This document shows positions 30,668 to 43,700 of a DNA stretch of 64,000 nt, in pieces. Made by a program: the position numbers and the translations under genes. This DNA is from Mactromeris polynyma (lineage: Eukaryota; Mollusca; Bivalvia; Venerida; Mactridae): assembly GCA_032209605.1 (NCBI GenBank), contig JASFXZ010000003.1, positions 33,630,762-33,694,761 of the forward strand, in the 5' to 3' direction. Position 1 is the first letter of the stretch. Every line of letters begins with the position of its first letter. Below the pieces are notes generated by a model. That model was not told where the DNA came from, ran no database searches, and saw only the letters and a program-made list of their open reading frames with translations.

Positions 30668-30835
30668 GCCACATATAGTCCGTGCCGCATGTAGTTCGCA
30701 CACGAACTAAATGTGGCGCACTTCGCCTCATATAGTATATACGGCGAAGTGCGCCGTATTTAGTTTAAGTATAAGCATTATGCGGCGGACATTTAGTTCG
30801 TGCGCGAACTATATGTGGCACGGACTATATGTGGC
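30668..30835. mobile_element. Foldback element with two nested inverted repeats
   Basis: 47-bp outer arms (30668-30714 and 30789-30835), starting GCCACATATAGTCCGTGCC, pair at 44 of 47 positions. Inside lies a perfect 13-bp stem GGCGCACTTCGCC / GGCGAAGTGCGCC (30715-30727, 30743-30755) with a 15-base loop. Each outer arm also holds a small palindrome (TAGTTCGCxCACGAACTA). It has no coding capacity and no clear target duplication. Confidence 0.85.
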
Positions 30836-32937
30836 CCTACACGTCATTCCTTGTCAAATATGTTGAACAGTTTCTTTTCATACTTTACTTACATAAATCC
30901 TGTTATGCAGTTTTAACTAAATTGTTCGCCAAAATGGTGAATGGCAGATATACGATAGAAACGACTAGATAAAGGGTTGTATACGTAGTCCTTGGCGATC
31001 CATAGCTTCAGTAACATTAAATTGCGCGAAGTACATTTCTATGTTAATACTATCGCACACAGACAGGAAAATATGAAATAAAGCCATACAATATGTTTCT
31101 GTTGTGATACAAACATTCTCGCAATTGACAACACACATGGAAAGACGGTTACCATGTCAACACGTGAATCATAAAGGAATGATGAATGTTGGAAACATTT
31201 TCAAACTAGCATTATGTAAGTGACAATTTTAATTGAAAACGACAGAAACCTGTTCATTTGACAAAAGCAATCCAGTTTAAAACTACGTACGCGGACAATT
31301 TGACAGAATTCCCGGAATGTAATTTATCACACGTATATAACATTATGAGTGTCGGACATTTCATATTCATCATATTTTCAATTTATACGTAAGGTCACTA
31401 TACTTCCCGATACCTTGATTTGTTACGTTGCAAAATGGGAGGAAACGATGAATATAAGCAACATCTAAAACAGTTCCCATGGGAACCACGTCTCCAATAA
31501 GAAACATATAGATTATGAGATGTGACATTTGGAGAGAAAACATTTTTGAAAAAGGCATTTTCGAGATGAATTGATTAAAAATGATTAGTTTCTTTGTTAT
31601 ATAATTCAATCAAGAGCTTTTCGCAATGCATGCAGTGATCGATGCAAGATTCCATTATTACAGACAACTTCACTTTACAATTATTTCAGTAAGTTGCAAG
31701 GAAACAACTTGTGTCTCTTGATATATAAGAAATGAGTGTGGATATTGTTAGCTGGAAATTCAAGAGTTCATTTGTAATTCCACGGTCAATAAAACAGTAT
31801 ATGGTATTTGATATACATGATTACATATTTGGTGTAATAAAACGTTTTACAATACATGTAATTATGAATATAAACAAACAAGTTTGTGTATAACCTCATT
31901 ACATAATTATGTATTCGTCCCGTTATTGACTTAACACTGATTTTCATAACCAGAATTGACAAATTGATGCATTAGAAACTGACCCCCCTAAACATTAAAA
32001 TATTGAATAAAATATATCCATACATACGTATATGTGACACTCCGTCGGTGACCAGAACTTAGTATTCATGTAAGTAGTTCGTATAAATCTCTAGTAATGA
32101 GTAAATGTTTATATAATAACAGATAAATTACTTATAAAATTTCGTGTCTGCGTGATGTTATATGTAATGTAATTCCGCGAATAGCGTTTAATTGTTTCGT
32201 TATCGCTTCATAAGCAATGCTCGCGATTTCATATGACTATTCATATAATGGACAATGGAACCATCGGTGATCCGCTTCTCGATATCAAGAATCAGTAAAT
32301 TTTCGCCAGCACGTGTAAAACAAGGTTAGATAAACGCCAATGACGCGAGTGTACAAAATCTCATCTTTTCGTTAAGGAAACAAATTGTTTTGCCCCCAGG
32401 AAATCAGTTTACATGGCTCACTTAAGCTACAATTTAGGCAGAAATTAGCACAAGTAAGGATTGTTAGAAAATAAGATTTCTCAAGCAAAAATCAAGTGAT
32501 GATGTGGTTAAACAATTTAGTAATCATAACGATTGAATGATTCTTACGGTTTCAAGGAAATTTTCATGATTGAATATAAAACTTCCATTTTAGTAATTCT
32601 GACAGTGATTATCAGCAAGACATGTAACTGGTAATTCGATTTCGTATGTCTTAGAGCATGGAAGGCCATTGTTAGATTGAAATTAACGATGAACTTACCC
32701 TGGGGCCTTTTTGATGGTGTTTAATTTGGGATTTGTTCTACGTAGTAATTGTGATGACGTAAAATTACATCTAACCGGAAAGTATTAATTGAACTAATAG
32801 TTATTTTATCAGAATTACATATTGACTTTATATTTTGAATGCATAACATGAAACGCACACAGTGAACTTACAGATACTGAACTTCATTCTTTAGAATACT
32901 ATTGCACACCATAAAAGTTCCTATTTCAACGATAATA
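30836..32937. other. Intergenic, no gene recognised
   Basis: AT-rich sequence between the foldback element and the 33-bp satellite. No splice-bounded ORF or RNA gene was seen. Confidence 0.45.
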
Positions 32938-34815
32938 TTAATACTGTCTGTGAGTCCAATAATGTTGAACACAATAATGGCTTTGAGTGTGATATTGTTG
33001 AACATAATACTGTCTGTGAGTCCGATAATGTTGAACACAATAATGGCTTTGAGTGCGATAATGTTGAACATAATACTGTCTGTGAGTGCGATAATGTTGA
33101 ACATAATACTGTCTGTGAGTGCGATAATGTTGAACATAATACTGTCTATGAGTGCGATAATGTTGAACATAATACTGTCTGTGAGTCCGATAATGTTGAA
33201 CACAATACTGTCTGTGATTCCGATAATGTTGAACATAATACTGTCTGTGAGTCCGATAATGTTGAACATAATACTGTCTGTGAGTCCGATAATGTTGAAC
33301 ATAATACTGTCTGTGAGTGCGACATTGTTGAACATAATACTGTCTGTGAGTCCGATAATGTTGAACACAATACTGTCTGTGAGTCCGATAATGTTGAACA
33401 TAATACTGTCTGTGAGTCCGATAATGTTGAACATAATACTGTCTGTGAGTGCGATAATGTTGAACATAATACTGTCTGTGAGTGCGATAATGTTGAACAT
33501 AATACTGTCTGTGAGTGCGATAATGTTGAACATAATACTGTCTGTGAGTGCGATAATGTTGAACATAATACTGTCTGTGAGTCCGATAATGTTGAACATA
33601 ATACTGTCTGTGAGTGCGATAATGTTGAACACTATACTGTCTGTGAGTGCGATAATGTTGAACATAATACTGTCTGTGAGTCCGATAATGTTGAACATAA
33701 TACTGTCTGTGAGTCCGATAATGTTGAACACAATACTGTCTGTGAGTGCGATAATGTTGAACATATTTCTGTCTGTGAGGGTGTAATGTTAAATACAATA
33801 CTGTCTATGAGTGCGATAATGTTGAACATAATACTGTCTGTGAGTGCGATAATGTTGAACATATTTCTGTCTGTGAGGGTGTAATGTTAAACACTATACT
33901 GTCTATGAGTGCGATAATGTTGAACACTATACTGTCTGTGAGTGCGATAATGTTGAACATATTTCTGTCTGTGAGTGCGATAATGTTGAACATATTTCTG
34001 TCTGTGAGTCCGATAATGTTGAACATATTTCTGTCTGTGAGTCCGATAATGTTGAACAGATTTCTGTCTGTGAGTCCGATAATGTTGAACATATTACTGT
34101 CTGTGAGTCCGATAATGTTGAACATATTACTGTCTGTGAGTGCGATAATGTTGAACACTATACTGTATGTGAGTGCGATAATGTTGAACATAATACTGTC
34201 TGTGAGTCCGATAATGTTGAACACTATACTGTATGTGAGTGCGATGATGTTTAACACTATACTGTCTATGAGTGCGTTAATGTTGAACACTATACTGTCT
34301 GTGAGTGCGATAATGTTGAACATATTTCTGTCTGTGAGTCCGATAATGTTGAACAGATTTCTGTCTGTGAGTCCGATAATGTTGAACATATTACTGTCTG
34401 TGAGTCCGATAATGTTGAACATATTACTGTCTGTGAGTGCGATAATGTTGAACACTATACTGTATGTGAGTGCGATAATGTTGAACATAATACTGTCTGT
34501 GAGTCCGATAATGTTGAACACTATACTGTATGTGAGTGCGATGATGTTTAACACTATACTGTCTGTGAGAGCGATAATGTTGAACATATTACTGTCTGTG
34601 AGTCCGATAATGTTGAACACTATACTGTATGTGAGAGCGATAATGTTGAACATATTACTGTCAGTGAAAGCGATAATGTTGAACACTATACTGTCTGTGA
34701 GAGCGATAATGTTGAACATATTACTGTATGTGAGAGCGATAATGTTGAACACTATACTGTCTGTGAGAGCGATAATGTTGAACATATTACTGTCTGTGAG
34801 TCCGATAATGTTTCA
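32938..34815. repeat. 33-bp satellite, about 57 copies, with 297-bp higher-order unit
   Basis: The unit is CTGTCTGTGAGTGCGATAAT then GTTGAACATAATA (33 bp). Variants alternate at AGTGCG/AGTCCG and at the ATAATA/ACAATA/ACTATA/ATTTCT position. Around 33.95-34.56 kb a nine-unit pattern returns with a 297-bp offset (GAACAGATTT near 34054 and 34351). Degenerate copies continue to about 34910. Since 33 is divisible by three and stops are rare in the unit, long ORFs of 286-395 codons appear on both strands; I treat them as non-genes. Confidence 0.97.
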
Positions 34816-35649
34816 CTTAATAATGTCCATATACGTGATACTTACCGTATGCACAACAATGTTTAACATTATACATTTACTAGTGTGCGATTCTGTTGAC
34901 ACAATACTTACCGTTTACTTTCCTAAACATGTTATTCTTATATGCCTAATTTACTATCACACATATATATATACCACTCATGCATCTGTCTACTGTAAGA
35001 ATCATTGTTTGAATAAATCGTTGACAGTGCAACCACTCAGGGGGAACATAATTTGGTTGAAGCAAATTTGACTGCTGTTGAGAGGCTGATGCTCATTAGA
35101 TGTTAAATGGATTTAATTTTATACGGAAAATGATAATGTTGTTGAAGAGAGGTTGTTGTTCTTGAGAGGTCGCTTTGTAGAGGTTGGACGGTATAGGCAT
35201 TTTGTAAAGCAGTGACATTATAAATAGTGCTGTCTGTGTGTACGCGTACTTTTCACGACCGTTGTGTTTGCTTGTTGGTATTAATGTTATTGTAATAATC
35301 TCGATTAATTTAAAATTATACGTGTCATCCACTTCGATGTTTTTAAACATTTAGTAGATAAATGTGTATTTAATGTTTTATATTATAGATTATTTAAAGC
35401 ACCATTGCTAACACGTATTCAACTTACATGTACTAATTTGCACCTGTTTATGTATGTCTGCATGATCATGAAAATGTGAAAGAAAATTACTTTCTTCCGT
35501 ACAGTTACTTTGAATTTGCTTCTTTCGTGCATATACATAAATGTTGGTTATAGCATTGTTTTAAAAATATTTGACAGTGCTGCTTATTTAATTTGATACT
35601 CAATAAGGTTTCACGTACGACCATATTACATGTGCACATTTTTATTAGA

Positions 35650-36541
35650 GTGGGCGGTGATTATAGTGTGCAATAATTAGTGCGCGTGATGATTAAAGTG
35701 CGCGATAATTAGAGTGTGCGATGTTTAGAGTGTACGGTGATTACGAGTGCGATTATAAGAGTGGGCGGTGATTAGAGTGTGCGATGATTAGAGTGTGCGA
35801 TGATTAGAGTGCGCGGTGATTAGAGTATGAGGTGATTAAAGTGCGCGATGATAAGAGTGCGCGATGATTAGAGCCTGCGGTGATTAAAGTGCGCGATGAT
35901 TAGAGTGCGCGGTGATTAGAGTGTGCGGTGATTAAAGTGCGCGATGATAAGAGTGCGCGATGATTAGAGTGCGTGGTGAGTAGAGTGTGCGGTGATTAAA
36001 GTGCGCGATGATAAGAGTGCGCGATGATTAGAGTGTGCGGTGATTAGAGCGTGCGGTGATTAAAGTGCGCGATGATTAGAGTGCGCGGTGATTAGAGTGT
36101 GCGGTGATTAATGTGCGCGATGATAAGAGTGCGCGATCATTAGAGTGCGCGGTGATTAAAGTGCGCGATGATAAGAGTGCGCGATGATAAGAGTGCGCGA
36201 TGATTAGAGATAGCGATGATAATAGTGAGCGATGATAAGAGTGCGCGATGATTAGAGTGCGCGATGATAAGAGTGTGCGATGATTAGAGTGCGCGATGAT
36301 AAGAGTGCGCGATGATTAGAGTGCACGATGATAAGAGTGCGCGATGATTAGAGTGTGCTATGATAAGAGTGTGGGATGATTAGAGTGTGCGGTGAATAGA
36401 GTGTGCGGTGATTAAAGTGCGCGATGATAAGAGTGCGCGATGATTAGAGTGCGCGGTGATTAGAGTGCGCGATGAATAGAGTGCGCGATGATTAAAGTGC
36501 GCGATGATTAGAGTGCGCGATGGTCAGATAGTGCGATGATT
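35650..36541. repeat. 16-bp satellite GATGATTAGAGTGCGC, about 55 copies
   Basis: Head-to-tail 16-bp units with recurring variants ATTAGAG/ATAAGAG/ATTAAAG and GCGCGAT/GCGCGGT/GTGCGGT. Many units hold GTGCGCG, an alternating purine-pyrimidine run. The period is not a multiple of three and no ORF forms. Confidence 0.95.
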
Positions 36542-36999
36542 ATGGTGTGCAACCTGAATTACAATACTTGATTGGTGCTGCTTTCTGCGAGATTCACACT
36601 CAATTATCAAAGACAGGGCCCATTTCGATATCATTCAGGAAAATGAATATAATTTCTTTTTATGTACTTCCAGTCTGTTTTTTGGACCCCTCTGTCTTTG
36701 ATAGCATGCTTTCCCTGTTGTATCATTTTAAAGTGGTTTACGTATGCTGTTTGTGTTTTAATACTATCCGTGTAATATAATTACATTTTCTTAGTAATTA
36801 CTGTCGACAGTTATTGACGCATAGCGCCACCTCTCGGGAGGAACACCCATTGAGAGATGTGAGTATCGCCTGTTGTTGAGCGTGTGTTGAATTTGAAAGA
36901 TTGAATCAGCAGTAAATAGTAAGGGTACAAGTGCTACTGTCCTTGAAGAGAGGTTGTTGCATTGCTTAAGAGTGGGTGGCTTTGGAGCGGTTGCGCTGT

Positions 37000-37579
37000 T
37001 TTATTCAAAAGAAAAAGTCAATCAACGCAATAAAAAACAACAGTATATGTAATACAGGATGATTGCCATTCGCTTTAATACTCAAGCCTCCATTAAATCA
37101 CAATGTTAAACAATGTACAACAGATAAAATAATTAAAATAACAAGTCAATGTACAACACTGATAACGTATATATACAATGAACATTTATACATTATAACA
37201 AAGCTAAATGCGGTGAGATTAGAGTTAAACTATGCACACGCGATTACATTCTCTAAGTATTCTTGCTAACCTAAATACTCCATTTGTGTATTCAATTGTT
37301 CAATAAATTGTAAATATAAAAATATAATGCTTTGGCTAGAAATTTGGCTCACACGTGCAATACATCAAGCGGCGATGATTTGGGTGTATTATTAAAAAAA
37401 GACACTAAAATAATAATGTTACCATGGAAACACTTATGCATGGTGATAGAAACTATGACACAAATGACGACACATGTTAGACACGTGTCACCGTGCTGTA
37501 TGAATGATGCCACGATCGAAGGGACACATTTTATAAAGTTGCACACTACGATGAGCTAATTAAAATGTTCACAGCACTT
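37000..37579 (-). other. DRGX: Probable Drgx 3' UTR
   Basis: Sequence after the Drgx stop, read on the minus strand. The first canonical AATAAA met on that strand is at 37005-37000; a variant ATTAAA lies near 37079-37074. No coding potential was seen. The exact end is inferred. Confidence 0.4.
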
Positions 37580-37746
37580 TCAGGGCCGCGGCACAGGACT
37601 CTCGTTGGGACCCGACGACAGGGCCTCTGAATGTTCCCTGGCTCGACGTCTCAGTTCTGCAACACTGCTCGTGCGTGTCTCGTGTCCCGGTAGCATTGAA
37701 TTACAAGGTGCGCGTGTACCACAGCAACCACACAGGGGCATGAATC
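37580..37746 (-). CDS. DRGX: Drgx terminal coding exon 6 with OAR motif
   Basis: Preceded by TGTTTCAG, ends at TGA 37582-37580. It encodes [13 protein letters not shown], then [17 protein letters not shown] and a short Pro-rich tail. OAR motifs in paired-like proteins act as intramolecular modulators of transactivation. The Cys cluster has a counterpart (GPLCSCC) in vertebrate DRGX. Confidence 0.95.
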
Positions 37747-40700
37747 CTGAAACAGCATACCGGAATATTATTTTTCGCAAACCTAAATGGTACTGCATAC
37801 AAAACTTGTCACTTTGGGAAAGTGTTATATACAATTAAATAAGTATTAAAATATAATACAACATTTAAAAACTGTGAGATAGCTAAATAAAGACTAAAAT
37901 GGAAATACTGGCCACGTGTTTAGAGACAGATTGTGAGAAGTATCAAGATGCGTGAGTCAATTTTTGTTCTTGTCGAGAAATGACCTTTAAATTTAATTAA
38001 TCGAAATGAAAACAACTAATTAATACATTTCACAACGTGTGTGGCTGTATTAAGCTGATGTTTTACTTTATTTGAAAGAATAACGACACATCAGCAGTTG
38101 ATATACATTTTAGCTTTAATCATAAAGTTTCAACACAAGCAGTTACCTTTAAATGCCGGGTGAGTGGAGAAATGTGCGGGAAACATCGGTCTAGGAGTGA
38201 AATAATTGTCCAAATACTGTTTGTAGTTACTGAAAGAATAAAATATCAAATTATTTTTATACACAGAAATAAGATAATTTCTAATTGTTACCACTTTGTT
38301 GGAGTGGCAAGCTGATTTAGCTATTTTTGCATGTAATTAATGACTATTTTACGCCTTCCATTAAAGGAAAGTCTTATATTGCGACATCGAATTTCGTTAA
38401 GACGGGGAATTACATTAATTAGATAATAAATTGGTATGTATATGATTAATGTCAAGGTCATAGGTAGCAATTGGGGACTGGTACCCATTACCGTTACTAG
38501 GGAGTTTGCGTCCTTAAACATGGATCAAAAGGGCGAGTAATATCATGCTCATGTTTTGTTCATTTGTTTATCTAAAAAAACATGAAATATGTATTTCCTA
38601 TAGTTAAAACATCAATAAACATGCATTAACAAAGAATGAACTCATTATATATTGATCCGTATTTGTTGAAGAAAAATGTTTGTACATCATAAAATTTAAA
38701 AAAAACTTCCATTTTTTTAACAATCAGGCTATTTAACAAGTTTTGTCTGTGTAGTAATATGTTAAAATAATATATTTTCAATCGGTTATACATTGCATTT
38801 GGTTCTTATAAGAGATGTTTGTAACAACAATACTGGATGAAGCCAATTCAAACAGATTGTGTTCAGATGAGCCAGATACATCTTTAAGCCAAATTCGTGC
38901 AATCACCTTTTTACTTTAGTTTTCAATCATCACCAATTTGTGATATACATTGACAACAGTGTCTTAATATATAAAATGTACGTGGATTAACTACAACTGA
39001 TTTCAATACAGTTTTCTAATTACTTTTCGTTGTACGGGGATTTGTAAGTAGAAATAGGGAAAATATACTATTTTAGTAGGCAAAAAAAATGATTAACCAA
39101 GTTCCCTGAACGTAAGCATACCAACCAGACCGCCAGGGACGTAAACTTTATCAATAAAAGTAATTATTTAGAAATGTTTGAGCATAGATCATGTTTTAGC
39201 AAATTTATCAATATATCACATTATATATCTCTAATTATTCACAATTAGTGTATTAAATGTAATTCATGATATGCTTCGTATTTTTCTATCAATCTAGGAA
39301 TGCTAACATTCACAGTAAATATGACTACAGAGAATAGTTAGAATAATCTAATATTAAGATAAACCATAACACAACTTCAATGTATATTTTTGTCCAACTT
39401 ATCAAATTATCACTATGGTATGACGTTGCCTGTCAGTTATAGAAAATTATATCGATGTTATTTACAAATTAATCGTAGAAATTCGTTGCGAACAACTTTT
39501 ATTTCAGATTAGTGAAATCAACGATAAACAAGCAGAGAAGTGGTCTCGAATGAATTTGAATCTAGACGACATTACGGCATAATACCTTTTATTGAAGTTG
39601 AATATACATTGTAAGTCTGTGTTATTGTTCAATTTCATGAGATTATTATGTATGAATTATAAGTTCAAATTAATTTTAAATTTAATCTGTTTTGGAAGTA
39701 AAATTTCTTTTTCGAGAATTGAACACCCGAGACATTACGTATAGGTAGGTAGATGTACATTACCTTTCAAGCATTGGGAAGAATGAAGGTCTATTAATCG
39801 CATTATTGCTTAGAGCCATCAATGTTTGCGTGAAGGAATGTTGTAGCATCGGTTTTGAATTCATCATCATGTTTGCACGTGCACTGTTCACCAGCGCCAT
39901 TGATGCCAATGGTGACGTAGGCGATACTGATGACCTGGCTGGTGACGTCACTCTGTCGTCAACCTTTGGTTTAGACTGACCGGGTTCTGGTGAATCTCTA
40001 GAAATGTCATTGTTATTAGAAGCTTGAACAATATGATGAATAAGATGATTTTGTGACATTTTGGCATTTTCCTCATCTGATTTTATTGTAGACATCGCAT
40101 TTATTTCTTCTGAAATATTTTCTTCTGATGTAATACAAACGTTCTGCTCATGCGCAGATGTTTGCGCACATTCGTCATCTGTTTTTATTTCAATATCCTC
40201 ATTTTCAGGATCAATTTCGTCCGAGTTGTCAGCATTGCTCCCCGATGGTATCACTCTGTCTTCGTCTAAATGTCCAAGCTCATGCTCATCCGGTTCGTGA
40301 CAAGAATCAGACGCGTTTCCACAAATATCTGGGTCATCGGCCTCGTTTTCAGATTTGACGTCATCACTGTTGTCACCGCCATCTTTAGAACTAGGTTGTC
40401 TCTGCGTAAATCGCTCACTCTTTCTCCACTTCGCGCGTCTATTTTGGAACCAAACCTGAAAATAAGACCAAAGTAATATGTATGGACAGTGTTGTAAAGT
40501 TCTCAATGTAATAATGTAGTCTGCAGACGAAGCATGTGAATACTTAATGGAATGTATGTCTTGTTACAAATTTACAATTGGCACATTTTGTAGAGTTTCA
40601 ATCGAAAAACATATTCAGATGATGGAGAATTTTCCTGCGTATGTAACCTGCGAAAAAAAGGTTTCCTGCTTATGAAATCTGTGAGCAGACGAAACATTTC

Positions 40701-43700
40701 ACCACGCCTTTTTTATTTCTTTATTAAACAAATAAAAGCAGTTTATATCATTTTAGTTGTAGACGTATGAGACACATTTATTTGTCTGCCACCAAATCTA
40801 AGATGTTACAGAATATGGCGATTTATATTTTATATTTCACATACAATTTAGGTGTAAAACATTTAGAGAATTCGAATATGAAATAATCCGATGTTATTTG
40901 CTTCCTTGTGGTATAAATGAATATCAGTTGATACAATGTAACTGAACCGTTGTTTATACAGCTTGCTTAATACTCGTATGAGAAAATGCGCGCGTCTAAG
41001 TATAACGAACTATGGCATTACTTTGTTTTACAGCGCAAAGAATGCTGAAAAAATTGTTTGGGATCGACTATTAAATCAATATTAACTAAATGGAAATATG
41101 CTTCAAAAATGGATACTTGATGTATTTATTCACTGTGCATGGATTTAAGACTTATTTTTTTAATTCAATGTGATTTCTCAAGTAATGTATTACAGTTTAT
41201 AATGACGTATATTTAGAGACTAAATGACTCAGTGTGTTCTACAAGTTTACTAGTATCAGAAAATCTCTTGAATTACTTTACGATATTCAAACAAAAGCCT
41301 CAAGTTCTTAGTTTGAATAACGCTGATGTTCTTTGTTCTGTCAAAAATTCAATCTCTCAAAACGGTATGAATTGGTATTAGTGCTGGAGTTAAACTAAAT
41401 TTGGGCGTACATGTTTTTCAATATTATTGAATAATATCCCTCACAAGAATACGAATTGAACTATATGTTGGCTCGATACACAATAAAACATACCCTCTTA
41501 CTCTGTGTTCCTAGATACAACAGGGAGAATATTACATCCAACTGTCCAATTAGTTCAGAATAATGATGTCTGTCTGTAACAAATCTTATATGTCACAATG
41601 AAGCTATTGGGAAATGATCTTATCTCATTTGCCGGCATTTATATTTCATTTACTGCAATTTATAATCTAATAGAGGAAATGTTTATTGTGTTATGCAAAC
41701 TGAATTATTCGTCACAAGAAAAGGCACCTGAGTCGAGATCGGCAGGCCTCATGGGACGTAAGAACGATTTTCTCATTTTGCTCGCTCGTTGAGTTCGTGC
41801 TTGCGCATCTTGTATTCGGAATCCCTCGGTGATTGCGGTCTAGTGTTTTAATGGGAGATGTGAAAAGGTATACGGTTGCTTCGGTGTCAAGTTTTGAAGG
41901 AGCGTTAAATGCAAAAGCAATTATTACGAAATTATGTAATTATTAAATTAGGCCCGACGCGGTGATCATGAAGTTATAGCGCTTGAAATAAGTTATGCCA
42001 ATTAGAACAATTTTCATCTCCCTGCAGAAACATTAAATATTCATACTTATTGCATGTTATAATCTATTGATGCAATTATCATCGTTATAAGGGGACCACT
42101 GTCTGATCTTATCTCCAACAAAATTGACTGCATGGTCAGTAATAGTTCATTTGTAGCGGAATGCACATAATACAATCATTGGTAATGTTACAGTGCATAT
42201 GCTTGATACATTGTTTAACGTATATAACAATTAGCATTGAACTAACATTACGTACAAGTATTACGTATGAAGTAACAGTATATCAATGAAGCATCATGTT
42301 TGGAAATTCTAACACTGAAACGTATGTTGTAGTTATATGTTTTACATATGTAAACCATGCGACTATTTCCGGTCATTTAGAACATCGACAATATACAGTG
42401 GAACACGCTTATAACGAATGTCTAGGGACCTGGAGATTTGCTTCGTTATATCCAAACTTTGTTATATCAATGGCCAATCAATGCGCTGAGTCTGCCGCGA
42501 TAAATTAATTATCACATTAGCTAACACCTGTTTTCACACCCAAACCAATCGAAATTGTGAATTACGTTATAACCGAGCACGTTTGCGTTAAACTATGCCC
42601 TTTGGGCCCAACACTTCTTTAGCCCTTGTTCATTTTCGGGGCCGTTCATTTTCCAAACAGTATCGATATTAGTATGCCAAATGTCTAATTAAAGGTCCAG
42701 CATTCAAAAACACGCAATACTATTCTTTGTGTTGATATTGATAGAATATGTTTTGCGTTATGCCTTGTACAATGAAAAAATATGACTATTCTCCATTTAG
42801 AATTTACAAGTCAACAGTACATTTCATTCTTTATCAAACATGTTATTAACAACGTTCATCTTGAAAATATTAGTGAACGTTTGAAGTCATGAATAATGGA
42901 AATGCACCATACATTTCTTTTTAAAAAATTCTTCTTAATGTTATTCAACATATCGTATTGCATAGAAAACAATTTGAAATATGGCTATATACTATGAGCA
43001 TGTGAGCAATAGTGGCTTTATGTATAGACAAAGTATGATCAAATAACACAACATATTCTCATATTTTACGTTGTAAAAGGTGGACTGATCCATGTTCCGA
43101 CTCACGATATCTCGGACAATCAATCGATTTACTAGCAACTATATCGATATTAGTAATATCGAATAATGAAATGTTAAAACAACTGGTTTTATATGCGGAT
43201 GTCGCGTTACCAAACTCAAGCAGTGTAAGACTTTCCCCTGAAAGTGATCCAGTTAGCGGGTGTATTATTGCTCCAAGACTTAGCTAAATCCATTAATTAA
43301 CTATTTACTTCTAATTTAATAACGCATAGTAAGGAGCAGTAAATAATAGAATGAGGAATTCCCAAGACGAACAGTAATTATGCGTCGGCCTCGACTGAAA
43401 ATGAGAAAAGTCAGCTAGCGTTATGGTGACGCTGAACTGTCTTGCATAGCACGAGATCATTGTGTAAACGTATTGCGTTGTTACATTAGTTGACTTGTAC
43501 GTAGGTGGAATATCTGAACAGGGCATTCTGGGTAACATTTTCACAACAAAATGACCAGAAACTATTAAATTGTTTTTGAATTTGCTATATCCACAATGAA
43601 AGCAGATATTTTGTACATTCTGATAAATAACATCTCAATGTTAGCGAAAACATTGACACGCGTATAGTGACACACCTTTAGTTCGAATATGGTAAGGGCT

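Noticed and set aside
32868..35071. Long ORFs (286-395 codons) on both strands in the 33-bp array
   Set aside because: They follow from a 33-bp period free of stops; no start context, splice sites or domain, and both strands are open equally.
35650..36541. CRISPR-like array
   Set aside because: The repeats are directly adjacent 16-bp units without unique spacers, in a eukaryotic context.
40061..40476. Plus-strand ORFs opposite the Drgx acidic exon
   Set aside because: Antisense shadows of a real exon caused by its codon bias.
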